From positions 1 through 6,226 of the forward strand of contig JADGNS010000323.1 in the NCBI GenBank assembly GCA_017883355.1: a stretch of 6,226 nucleotides of DNA, given 5' to 3'. Numbering within the stretch: the stretch's first letter is position 1; each line of letters begins with the position of its first letter. The stretch comes from Candidatus Solibacter sp. Lineage in GTDB: Bacteria; Acidobacteriota; Terriglobia; Bryobacterales; Bryobacteraceae. Positions 1 to 6,226 of this stretch are shown piece after piece. A model generated the notes under the pieces. It had not been told where the DNA came from. It made no database searches and saw only the letters and a list, made by a program, of their open reading frames with translations. The translations under genes and the position numbers were made by a program.

Positions 1-330
1 CGGAATATAGAGCTGCAGCCCGACGTCCTCCACCGACGTGGCCCAGCGCCGGATCACCTCGGCGTACTCGGGTTTCATAGCCCGGCGCTTGCGTTCCTTG
101 GGCGGCTCCTGGCTGGGGTCGCCGGAGGTCTTGTAGACGAAAATGTTGTCCGGTCCCATTTCCTGGAAGAACGTGACCACGCCTTCGCGCAGTCCGGTGA
201 GCAGCGAAGCCACGGTGACCACCGTGGTGATGCCGATCACGATGCCGAGCACGGTGAGCAGCGAGCGGAAGCGGTGTTCGCCCACCGCCTGGATGGCCAG
301 TTTCACGTTCTGTACGGCGCTGATGTTCAC
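1..330 (-). CDS. MacB/FtsX-type ABC transporter permease, N-terminal part (runs off the left edge)
   Basis: This reading frame is open from a GTG at 330 down to base 1, giving the first 110 residues of a longer protein. The start VNISAVQNVKLAIQAV is followed by a transmembrane helix at about residues 21-45 (FRSLLTVLGIVIGITTVVTV). A periplasmic segment follows (FFQEMGPDNIFVYKTSGD at 54-71), then a charged stretch (PPKERKRRAMKPEY). A helix starting RSLLTxLGIxIGIxxVV, followed by a G.DNIFV strand, is the typical beginning of MacB-like permeases (MacB periplasmic core domain), which move lipoproteins, peptides or drugs using an ATPase partner. The GTG start is supported by a GGAG six bases upstream, inside the end of the preceding permease gene. 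The gene lies three bases after that gene's stop, so co-transcription and translational coupling are likely. The C-terminal FtsX domain is outside the window and the substrate is unknown. Confidence 0.85.
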   Translation of the reverse strand, partial: MNISAVQNVKLAIQAVGEHRFRSLLTVLGIVIGITTVVTVASLLTGLREGVVTFFQEMGPDNIFVYKTSGDPSQEPPKERKRRAMKPEYAEVIRRWATSVEDVGLQLYIP

Positions 331-333
331 GAA

Positions 334-1608
<1,275 letters not shown>

Positions 1609-1638
1609 GAGTATTCTTATCTTCCAGGATAACGTAAG

Positions 1639-2073
1639 ATGAAGGGTCGGCACGATCCGATGCCCATACTTCGCCTCGCCTATTCGACGCTGTTTCTGAT
1701 TGCTGTGATTGCAGTATTTGTGCTCTGGAGCCAGGTCGGCGGCCAGAGTCACCTCGATCTGCTGCCCTGGACCGTCAAGTTAGCGCTCGGTCTGTCGGCG
1801 GCCTACGGCGTGGTCCGGACGACTGCGGCGTCGGTCTCCGGCGACCGTGCATGGAACGGGCAGACTCTGCGCTGGCTGGGGCTGACGCTCGCGGTGCTGG
1901 CCGCCTGCGGATACGCCACGTACTACGCTCACATGAATCTGGAAGAAACGGACGAAGACGAGCAGCAGGACACCGCGATATCGAGCATGCAGTTCCATGG
2001 GAAACCCGGGAAGAATGCCCCCAGGAATGGGGTTCGCCCAGAGGGCACCCGGACTGAAAGGCCAACTACTTAG
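1639..2073 (+). CDS. Small three-helix membrane protein of unknown function, 3' end formed by an inverted-repeat element
   Basis: This 144-residue protein has three hydrophobic segments, at about residues 10-30 (ILRLAYSTLFLIAVIAVFVLW), 41-62 and 77-97. An acidic stretch (LEETDEDEQQD, 101-111) and a polar, basic tail follow. I do not recognise a family. Spacing supports the start at 1639: AGGA at 1626-1629 precedes it by nine bases. A second ATG at 1660 (MPILRLAY) is possible and would trim seven residues. The gene is divergent from the permease operon with only 30 bp between start codons. Its last four residues (RPTT) and the TAG stop lie inside the inverted-repeat element beginning at 2059. 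The present C-terminus may therefore not be ancestral. The tail after about residue 112 is low in hydrophobic residues and looks non-conserved. It is probably a real gene, judging from the clean helices and ribosome binding site, but its role is unknown. Confidence 0.65.
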   Translation: MKGRHDPMPILRLAYSTLFLIAVIAVFVLWSQVGGQSHLDLLPWTVKLALGLSAAYGVVRTTAASVSGDRAWNGQTLRWLGLTLAVLAACGYATYYAHMNLEETDEDEQQDTAISSMQFHGKPGKNAPRNGVRPEGTRTERPTT

Positions 2074-2109
2074 TTTTCGCACCGCGGCATTCTGCATTAG
2101 TTGTGGGGC

Positions 2110-2123
2110 GGGCAGTCTTGCCC
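2110..2123. repeat. Small hairpin in the inverted-repeat element
   Basis: GGGCA (2110-2114), loop GTCT, TGCCC (2119-2123): a perfect 5-bp stem directly inside the left GTGGGGC block. It is the positional counterpart of the hairpin at 2211-2228 in the right arm. Confidence 0.5.
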
Positions 2124-2127
2124 TGGG

Positions 2128-2142
2128 GTCCCCTCTGGGGAC
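2128..2142. repeat. GC-rich hairpin GTCCCC-TCT-GGGGAC
   Basis: A perfect 6-bp stem with a 3-base loop in the centre of the inverted-repeat element. It has no counterpart in the right half, so the element is not symmetric in its core. Confidence 0.55.
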
Positions 2143-2192
2143 GCCTTTCGCGGCTCTTTTGGGGCACACGAGGGCCTTCGATGCTCGCCAGG

Positions 2193-2209
2193 GCCGGCTG
2201 AAAGCCGGC
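2193..2209. repeat. REP-like hairpin GCCGGCT-GAA-AGCCGGC
   Basis: A perfect 7-bp stem with a 3-base loop, followed immediately by a second stem at 2211-2228. A pair of adjacent compact hairpins next to GCCCCAC is typical of dispersed extragenic palindromes. From general knowledge, similar 'AAGCCGGCTGCAG...' strings are common between genes in Acidobacteriota. The copy number here cannot be seen from one window. Confidence 0.6.
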
Positions 2210-2210
2210 T

Positions 2211-2228
2211 GCAGCCAGGATTGGCTGC
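2211..2228. repeat. Hairpin GCAGCCA-GGAT-TGGCTGC in the right arm
   Basis: A perfect 7-bp stem with a 4-base loop, overlapping the first bases of the right GCCCCAC block. With the hairpin at 2193-2209 it forms a double-hairpin unit. Confidence 0.6.
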
Positions 2229-2306
2229 CCCACGATTTGCGCAGAATCGCCGCCTGATCAAAACTAAGTGGGATTGGCCTGACGGGCTACGCTACACGTG
2301 GGGGAG

Positions 2307-4352
2307 TTAACGTACCGCTACCGTAGTGTCGCCCTGAAGGCCGCTGGCGTAGTTTCCGATGTAGACAACGATCGGGACGCGGTCCCCGGGGCTGACGTTC
2401 TCTGCAATGCGCACGTTAACCTGTATGGCGCCTGCCACCAACCCGGGCGCCGCACCGGCATAGAGAACCTGGCCGATGGAGCAACCTGCGCCCAGAACCG
2501 GCGCCGGAAAGGGCGGAGAATCCGGTCCGAGAGAGCCGTCCTGTTGCGGGGGAGTCATGCGTCCGGCGCCCGTCATAAAGACGGAAATCACGGAGCCGCG
2601 CGCGGCGGGATTGGTGGTGGAATTGATGGTCCCATCCTGATTCAGAATCGCGGCTTGACCGCGGCCGGTTCCGTTCACCGTGAATAGCGCGGGTACGGCA
2701 TCGAACACATCCATCGTCCCGGGCCCAAAAATCTGCCCCGACGCCTGGAGGGTAATCGCGGTGGTTGGTCCCTTCACCCCGAATGGAACGACGGCATTGA
2801 TCTGGTCGCTCTGCACGAAGAGGATGGGAGCGGAGATGCCATCGAACAGTACACGCGTGCCGGCGTCGAAGGCGCTTCCGAAGATAGTGACGATCTCGCC
2901 GGGAGAGACATCGAAGACGGGATAGTTCTGCGGGGTTCCGGATCGCAGACCCGCGGCGTTGACCACATTCGCGATCCAGGCGGATGGCGGGCGAGCGAAG
3001 TCTATCTTCACGACGGTAGCGTCATAAGTCCCGCCGCCGAACTTACTTTGGAACGCTCCCGCCGATGGAAAAAACAGGTAGCCTCGCGTGCCGCCCGCCA
3101 AATACGCGGAGCCCTGGCTATCGATAGAGATCCAGCCGGAGACCGTTGCGGAGTTCACAATGGCGGAACCGTCCGCGCTCAACACCGACAGCGTAATTGG
3201 AGTTTGTGTCGATGTGTTGGGATAGGCGTTGACATAGGCGTTGCCCTGGGGATCGACAGCAATGGCGGTAGCGCTCTCGTTCTGAGGGCCACCGACGAAG
3301 GTCGAGTAGACGACGAGGCCGGATGCATTAAACTTCACGACGAACGCGTCTCCCGCGAAACTCGGGATCGGGTTGCCGCCCCCGTAGACACGCTGGAACG
3401 CCGCCGCGGTGGCCGGAAAATCGGTGGATTGCGTGCCTCCCGCGACGTATGCCGCGCCCGCGTTGTCCACGGCAATGGCGAAGCCTGCGTCGGGCGCCGA
3501 TCCGCCCAGGTACGTGGAATAAAGCAGGCGCCCACCCGTGGGATCCAGTTTGGCGACGAAGGCGTCTCCGTACTGTAAGGGCCCCAGGTCCACCTCACCA
3601 TGGAAAGTGGATCCCAGGGCGCCTCTGGTGATGGGGAAGTTCGGCGATACGGTATCGCCGGTGATCCACGCGTTGCCTTGAGAATCGACCGCGACCGCGC
3701 GAGCCTGATCCGGGCCGGACCCTCCCAAATAGGTGGCGTAGGCTACGCTTCCGTTTTGGGACAACTTCATGACGAAGGCGTCCGAACAGGGGAATTGGGA
3801 AGTGTGGACGCCGAAGGTCGCGGAGCACGTGCCAGGAGCAAGGGCCGGTTGGTAGGCGCCAGCCGTGGTCGCGAAGCCTTCGCCGGCGGATCCCACGGCG
3901 TAAACATTTCCCGCGGCGTCCACCGCCATGCCGGCTGCCAGTGCCCCCAGCGACTTAGAGTAAACAATCTTGTCGGCGGCCGGGGTCAGTTTCGTAATCG
4001 TGGCGCCGGTAAGGACGTAGACATTGCCACTCGCATCCAAGGCGATTGCGGCGCCCGTTGAATTGGCCAGGCAGATCGACCAGACCAGTGCGCCTCCGGT
4101 GGCGCTTATTTTGGCGACGAACGCACACGCGTTGTCCTTGGACGGAGCACCGAACGCGGTGGAGGTCAAGGGAAAGTCCGGGGAGGAGGTTGTGCCGACG
4201 ACGTAGGCGTTGCCGGCGGAATCGACCGCAATCCCTGCCGCCTGCTCGTCGAGCCCACCACCCAGGTACGTGGCGTAGTTCACGTGAAAAGCCGCAGGCC
4301 CGGCGGCTAGGGCGCCCGCGGCAAGAACGAAGAGATATCCGAAAGGGCGCAT
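2307..4352 (-). CDS. Exported SBBP-repeat beta-propeller protein with a Solibacter C-terminal (TIGR03437-type) domain
   Basis: This is a 681-residue secreted or cell-surface protein with no predicted enzymatic site. MRPFGYLFVLAAGALAAG is a signal peptide, cut near residue 18-21. Residues 28-420 hold about seven SBBP-like repeats with the core 'IAVDxxGNAYVxG', at about 28-53, 98-116, 136-154, 207-232, 280-306, 351-375 and 406-420. Four of them start with a TYLGG-type motif. Blades end in DAFVxKL strands (76-82, 191-197, 263-269, 335-341, 444-450). Seven repeats suggest a closed seven-blade propeller. Residues about 459-681 match the TIGR03437-type module: VNAAGLRSG, VSPGEIVTIFGSAF, INAVVPFGV, GQAAILNQDGTINS and YAGAAPGLVAGAIQVNVR. 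C76, C94, C176 and C189 could form disulfides. The ATG at 4352 was chosen because it starts the signal peptide and has GGAA six bases upstream; a TTG at 4382 would add ten non-signal residues. Probable role: adhesion or binding at the cell surface, by inference only. Confidence 0.9.
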   Translation of the reverse strand: MRPFGYLFVLAAGALAAGPAAFHVNYATYLGGGLDEQAAGIAVDSAGNAYVVGTTSSPDFPLTSTAFGAPSKDNACAFVAKISATGGALVWSICLANSTGAAIALDASGNVYVLTGATITKLTPAADKIVYSKSLGALAAGMAVDAAGNVYAVGSAGEGFATTAGAYQPALAPGTCSATFGVHTSQFPCSDAFVMKLSQNGSVAYATYLGGSGPDQARAVAVDSQGNAWITGDTVSPNFPITRGALGSTFHGEVDLGPLQYGDAFVAKLDPTGGRLLYSTYLGGSAPDAGFAIAVDNAGAAYVAGGTQSTDFPATAAAFQRVYGGGNPIPSFAGDAFVVKFNASGLVVYSTFVGGPQNESATAIAVDPQGNAYVNAYPNTSTQTPITLSVLSADGSAIVNSATVSGWISIDSQGSAYLAGGTRGYLFFPSAGAFQSKFGGGTYDATVVKIDFARPPSAWIANVVNAAGLRSGTPQNYPVFDVSPGEIVTIFGSAFDAGTRVLFDGISAPILFVQSDQINAVVPFGVKGPTTAITLQASGQIFGPGTMDVFDAVPALFTVNGTGRGQAAILNQDGTINSTTNPAARGSVISVFMTGAGRMTPPQQDGSLGPDSPPFPAPVLGAGCSIGQVLYAGAAPGLVAGAIQVNVRIAENVSPGDRVPIVVYIGNYASGLQGDTTVAVR

Positions 4353-4534
4353 GTATATTTCCGGTGTAGGGTGTGCTGTCAAACAACGAGGGACAGCTAC
4401 GACGGCGTCGCGTACACTTCCCAGTACCTAAGACCCGCAGCGAGGCAAATCCACTACACCACTGGCGTTCGGGCGTGCGCATGTATACACTATTCGCACG
4501 GACGAGGGATTTTTAGGAAAGGAACTTACACACC
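4353..4534. promoter_or_regulatory. Divergent intergenic region between two exported-protein genes
   Basis: These 182 bases must hold the promoters of both the minus-strand SBBP protein and the plus-strand enolase-family gene. The only visible candidate for the plus side is a TATACA at 4484-4489, with a weak TGGCGT-like -35 (4463-4468) at a short 15-base spacing. It would give a leader of roughly 40 bases. An 11-base direct repeat (GCGCATGTATA) occurs at 4347-4357 and 4477-4487. No small ORF, RNA gene or riboswitch was recognised here. Confidence 0.35.
4515..4523 (+). promoter_or_regulatory. Ribosome binding site of the enolase-family gene
   Basis: AGGAAAGGA ends 11 bases before the ATG at 4535. 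The purine-rich match is strong and the spacing slightly long. It supports the 4535 start, which is also the one that gives a complete Tat signal. Confidence 0.55.
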
Positions 4535-5887
4535 ATGGCACAGAAAAACTATTCACACCCGCGACGGTCATTTTTGAAAAACGCGGCGGGAGCGCTGGGA
4601 CTCGGGTTTTGGGCGGATGAAACGCTGGACGCTCTGCCGCAAAACACCAACACGAACTCCAAGCCTACCGATCTGAAGATCACCGATATGCGCGCGCTCA
4701 CGGTGCGCGGCGCTCCCATGACGTGCCCGATCATACGGATCGACACCAACCAGGGGATCTACGGCCTGGGCGAGGTGCGCGACGGGGCGAGCAAGACTTA
4801 TGCGCTGTTCCTGAAGAGCCGTATTGTAGGCGAGAACCCGTGCAACATCGATAAGATTTTTCGCAAGATCAAACAGTTTGGCGGCCATTCGCGGCAGGGC
4901 GGCGGGGTCTGCGGCATCGAGATGGCGCTGTGGGATCTGGCGGGCAAGGCCTACAACGTGCCGGTGTACCAGATGCTGGGCGGCAAGTTCCGCGACAGCA
5001 TACGCTGCTACGCGGATACCACCGAATCGAACGATCCCAAGGTGTACGGCCAGCGCTTGAAGGGGCGGCGCGACGAGGGGTTCACCTGGCTAAAGATGGA
5101 TTTGGGAGTCGATCTGGTGGCGGACGTCCCCGGCGCGCTGACCATGCCGGTGGGCCAGCGGGTCAACTCCAACCCCAATACGCAGCACATGTTCACGGGC
5201 ATGGAGCTTACCGAAAAGGGCGTGCAATTGATGGCGGACTTCGTGGCGCAGATTCGGGAAGCCGTGGGGATGGACATTCCGCTTTCGGCGGACCACTTCG
5301 GACATATCGGCGTGAACAGTTGCATCCGGCTGGGCAAGGCGCTGACGAAATACAACATGGCCTGGCTGGAAGACATGATTCCCTGGCAGCGCACCGACCT
5401 CTTGAAGCAGATCGCCGATGCGGTGGACATCCCCATCCTGACGGGAGAGGATATTTACCTGAAGGAGAACTTCATCGAGTTGTGCCGGGCGCACGCGGTG
5501 GATATCATTCATCCCGACCTGGCGACTTCCGGTGGAATTCTGGAGACCAAGAAGATCGGCGACGCGGCGGAAGATCTGGGGGTGCCGATGGCGATGCACT
5601 TTGCGGGCTCGCCGATTTCCTGCATGGCGAACGTGCACTGCGCCGCCGCGACGGAAAACTTCCTGGTGCTGGAAAACCACTCGGTGGACGTACCGTGGTG
5701 GAGCGATCTGGTGAATGGCGTGGACAAGCCGATCGTCAAGAAGGGGTTCATCGCGGTTCCGGAGAAACCGGGGCTGGGGGTGACGCTCAACGAAGCCGTG
5801 GTCAAGCAGCACCTCTTGGAGCCGGGCTATTTCGAGCCGACACCGGAATGGGATCGGGAGCGATCGGCGGATCGCCTGTGGAGCTGA
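4535..5887 (+). CDS. Tat-exported enolase-superfamily protein (mandelate racemase/muconate lactonizing type), putative sugar-acid dehydratase
   Basis: This 450-residue protein belongs to the superfamily that abstracts the proton next to a carboxylate using Mg2+. PRRSFLKNAAGALGLG (9-24) is a twin-arginine signal, so the folded enzyme should act in the periplasm. The N-terminal capping domain spans about 46-160 and ends with the family-typical VYQMLGGKFRDSIRCYA (144-160). The barrel follows. The Mg2+ ligands fall where expected: D253 (SADHFGH), E279 (WLEDMIPW) and E305 (TGEDIY). The base pair is likely D328 (HPDLATSGGI) and H355 (MAMHFAGSP), with E380 (VLENHS) near the substrate. The second-strand motif is K187-M-D189 where mandelate racemase has KxK, and H254 or H257 follow the first ligand. 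This recalls galactonate-dehydratase-like enzymes without proving it. A long segment (about 198-227) lies between strands 2 and 3. Divergent from the SBBP gene. Substrate unknown; alternatives include epimerase or cycloisomerase activity. Confidence 0.88.
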   Translation: MAQKNYSHPRRSFLKNAAGALGLGFWADETLDALPQNTNTNSKPTDLKITDMRALTVRGAPMTCPIIRIDTNQGIYGLGEVRDGASKTYALFLKSRIVGENPCNIDKIFRKIKQFGGHSRQGGGVCGIEMALWDLAGKAYNVPVYQMLGGKFRDSIRCYADTTESNDPKVYGQRLKGRRDEGFTWLKMDLGVDLVADVPGALTMPVGQRVNSNPNTQHMFTGMELTEKGVQLMADFVAQIREAVGMDIPLSADHFGHIGVNSCIRLGKALTKYNMAWLEDMIPWQRTDLLKQIADAVDIPILTGEDIYLKENFIELCRAHAVDIIHPDLATSGGILETKKIGDAAEDLGVPMAMHFAGSPISCMANVHCAAATENFLVLENHSVDVPWWSDLVNGVDKPIVKKGFIAVPEKPGLGVTLNEAVVKQHLLEPGYFEPTPEWDRERSADRLWS

Positions 5888-5912
5888 TCTGAGAAGCAGC
5901 ATGAGGACACCA

Positions 5913-6011
5913 ATGACTCGATCGACGGTGTGTGGTTTAGCGGTCTGCCTGGCCGCGGCCGAGGTTGCGCCGGGAGATCCGCAAAAAGTAAGCACTCGAT
6001 TCTCAGGGTAG
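5913..6011 (+). pseudogene. 32-codon ORF resembling a stranded signal peptide
   Basis: The ATG at 5913 is preceded by GAGGA (5903-5907) with five bases of spacing, 25 bases after the enolase-family stop. The product begins MTRSTVCGLAVCLAAAEVAP, with a basic start, a hydrophobic core and small residues, so it looks like a signal peptide. After GDPQKVSTRFSG it meets TAG at 6009. An in-frame ATG at 5901 would add four residues. The likeliest reading is the 5' remnant of an exported-protein gene that once followed the enolase-family gene and lost its body when the DNA to the right was rearranged. A real small secreted peptide cannot be excluded. Its 3' end overlaps the HEPN-like remnant on the other strand. 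Confidence 0.35.
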
Positions 6012-6116
6012 GCGGGGCGGCGCCAGGAGAGTACTGACGTCCTCGAAAACGCGCGTGGCGATCTCAAGCGCCACGCGTGCCTCACTCTCGTCCGGTTCGC
6101 GCGGAGCATCCACAAA
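6003..6116 (-). pseudogene. C-terminal remnant of a HEPN-domain protein
   Basis: In this frame the minus strand reads FVDAPREPDESEARVALEIA, continues TRVFEDVSTLLAPPRLP and ends at TGA (6003-6005). A 'Y/F-x-D-A-P' turn followed by an acidic patch and a helix of the type EARxALEIAxxVFxxV resembles the last part of HEPN-domain proteins of the COG1895/COG2250 kind, which pair with small nucleotidyltransferases. No start codon or N-terminal half is present in frame. It is joined at about 6112-6116 to a HepT-like N-terminus in another frame. The match is short and comes from memory, so the assignment is tentative. Confidence 0.4.
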
Positions 6117-6222
6117 GCGTCTCGTCGGCGAGAAAATCGGCCTCCGTTCGTGCGGTGACCGCTTTCGCAATCCAGTCCAACGCCTCCAGGATGTCGTTCA
6201 GACGCTGTGGATCACGCCGCAT
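6082..6222 (-). pseudogene. Truncated HepT-like (DUF86) toxin N-terminus
   Basis: The ATG at 6222 gives MRRDPQRLNDILEALDWIAK followed by AVTARTEADFLADETLC. This closely fits the N-terminal helices of HepT/DUF86 proteins, the HEPN ribonuclease toxins of MNT-HepT toxin-antitoxin pairs. After C37 the similarity stops. Nine unrelated residues follow and then TGA at 6082-6084, so only 46 of the usual 100 or more residues exist. The catalytic RxxxxxH motif of HepT lies in the missing part, and the fragment should be inactive as a toxin. The antitoxin nucleotidyltransferase gene usually comes just before hepT and would lie beyond the right edge. Only four bases precede the ATG, so a ribosome binding site cannot be judged and an earlier start is formally possible. 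Confidence 0.5.
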
Positions 6223-6226
6223 AGAT

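Larger units (their letters stand above)
2059..2280. repeat. 222-bp imperfect inverted-repeat element (MITE- or REP/BIME-like)
   Basis: Four exact blocks appear in the left arm and recur, reverse-complemented and in mirrored order, in the right arm. They are AGGCCAA (2059-2065 with 2274-2280), ACTTAGTTTT (2068-2077 with 2260-2269), ATTCTGC (2089-2095 with 2241-2247) and GTGGGGC (2103-2109 with 2227-2233). Gaps between blocks agree closely: 2 and 4, 11 and 12, then 7 and 7 bases. The arms can thus pair as a long stem of about 50 bp. The centre (2110-2226) carries smaller hairpins, including GC-rich stems of the kind often seen in REP-like sequences. No transposase or significant ORF lies inside, so it resembles a non-autonomous mobile repeat. 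It lies between convergent genes and could also act as a two-way transcription stop, although no hairpin has a clear T-tract. No target-site duplication was recognised at the edges. Confidence 0.75.

Noticed and set aside
1609..1752. 48-residue N-terminal extension of the permease
   Set aside because: The extra residues are polar and unlike the family. The start at 1608 puts the first helix at the normal position.
2074..2306. Small plus-strand ORFs across the inverted-repeat element
   Set aside because: They arise from GC-rich repeat sequence, have no good ribosome binding site and show no protein features.
2307..4352. DNA-level tandem repeats or a CRISPR array in the repeat-rich gene
   Set aside because: The repeats are protein-level SBBP units with diverged DNA and uneven spacing. 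No regular direct repeat with spacers is present.
4377..4382. Perfect TTGACA on the minus strand as a -35 box for the SBBP gene
   Set aside because: The only TATA-like -10 (TATACA) lies 19 bases on and overlaps the start codon, so transcription would begin inside the signal peptide. Probably chance.
5860..5875. Hairpin GCGATC-GGCG-GATCGC near the end of the enolase-family gene as a terminator
   Set aside because: It lies within the coding sequence and no T-run follows it.
4930..5892. Plus-strand 320-residue ORF inside the enolase-family gene
   Set aside because: It is a shifted frame of the enolase-family gene, dominated by Gly and Arg. The true frame carries all superfamily motifs.
5090..6115. 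Minus-strand 341-residue ORF antisense to the enolase-family gene
   Set aside because: It is Arg/His-rich antisense reading, starts at a TTG within the HEPN remnant and shows no recognisable domain.

Overview
The window most likely comes from the chromosome of a GC-rich Gram-negative bacterium of the Acidobacteriota, probably the Solibacter/Bryobacter lineage (Bryobacterales). The best clue is the large exported protein on the minus strand (2307-4352). It joins SBBP-type beta-propeller repeats to the 'Solibacter C-terminal' module (TIGR03437 family), a combination abundant in that group. The placement rests on recalled family knowledge and not on a search.

Layout, left to right. (1) Positions 1-1608, minus strand: two tandem MacB/FtsX-type ABC-transporter permease genes. 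The first is complete (334-1608). The second starts at a GTG three bases after the first gene's stop and runs off the left edge. No ATPase or adaptor is visible, so they may lie beyond the edge. (2) Positions 1639-2073, plus strand: a small protein with three predicted membrane helices, divergent from the permeases and only 30 bp from them. (3) Positions 2059-2280: a 222-bp imperfect inverted-repeat element with several nested hairpins, lying between convergent genes. It supplies the last four codons and stop of the small membrane protein. (4) Positions 2307-4352, minus strand: the SBBP/TIGR03437 exported protein. (5) Positions 4353-4534: a divergent intergenic region. (6) Positions 4535-5887, plus strand: an enolase-superfamily (mandelate racemase/muconate lactonizing type) protein with a twin-arginine signal, probably a periplasmic sugar-acid dehydratase or a relative. 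(7) Positions 5888-6226: decayed DNA. It holds a 32-codon ORF that resembles a stranded signal peptide (plus strand) and, on the minus strand, a HepT-like (DUF86) N-terminus joined out of frame to what looks like the tail of a different HEPN-domain protein.

The complete genes do not form one obvious pathway. The permease pair is a transport or efflux module. The SBBP protein and the Tat-exported enolase-family protein are divergent neighbours that both act outside the cytoplasm and may share a control region. I found no convincing wholly new multi-gene system. The parts most worth a second look are the inverted-repeat element, which appears to have reshaped the 3' end of a neighbouring gene, and the HepT/HEPN junction at the right edge. 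No rRNA, tRNA, CRISPR array or transposase gene was recognised.
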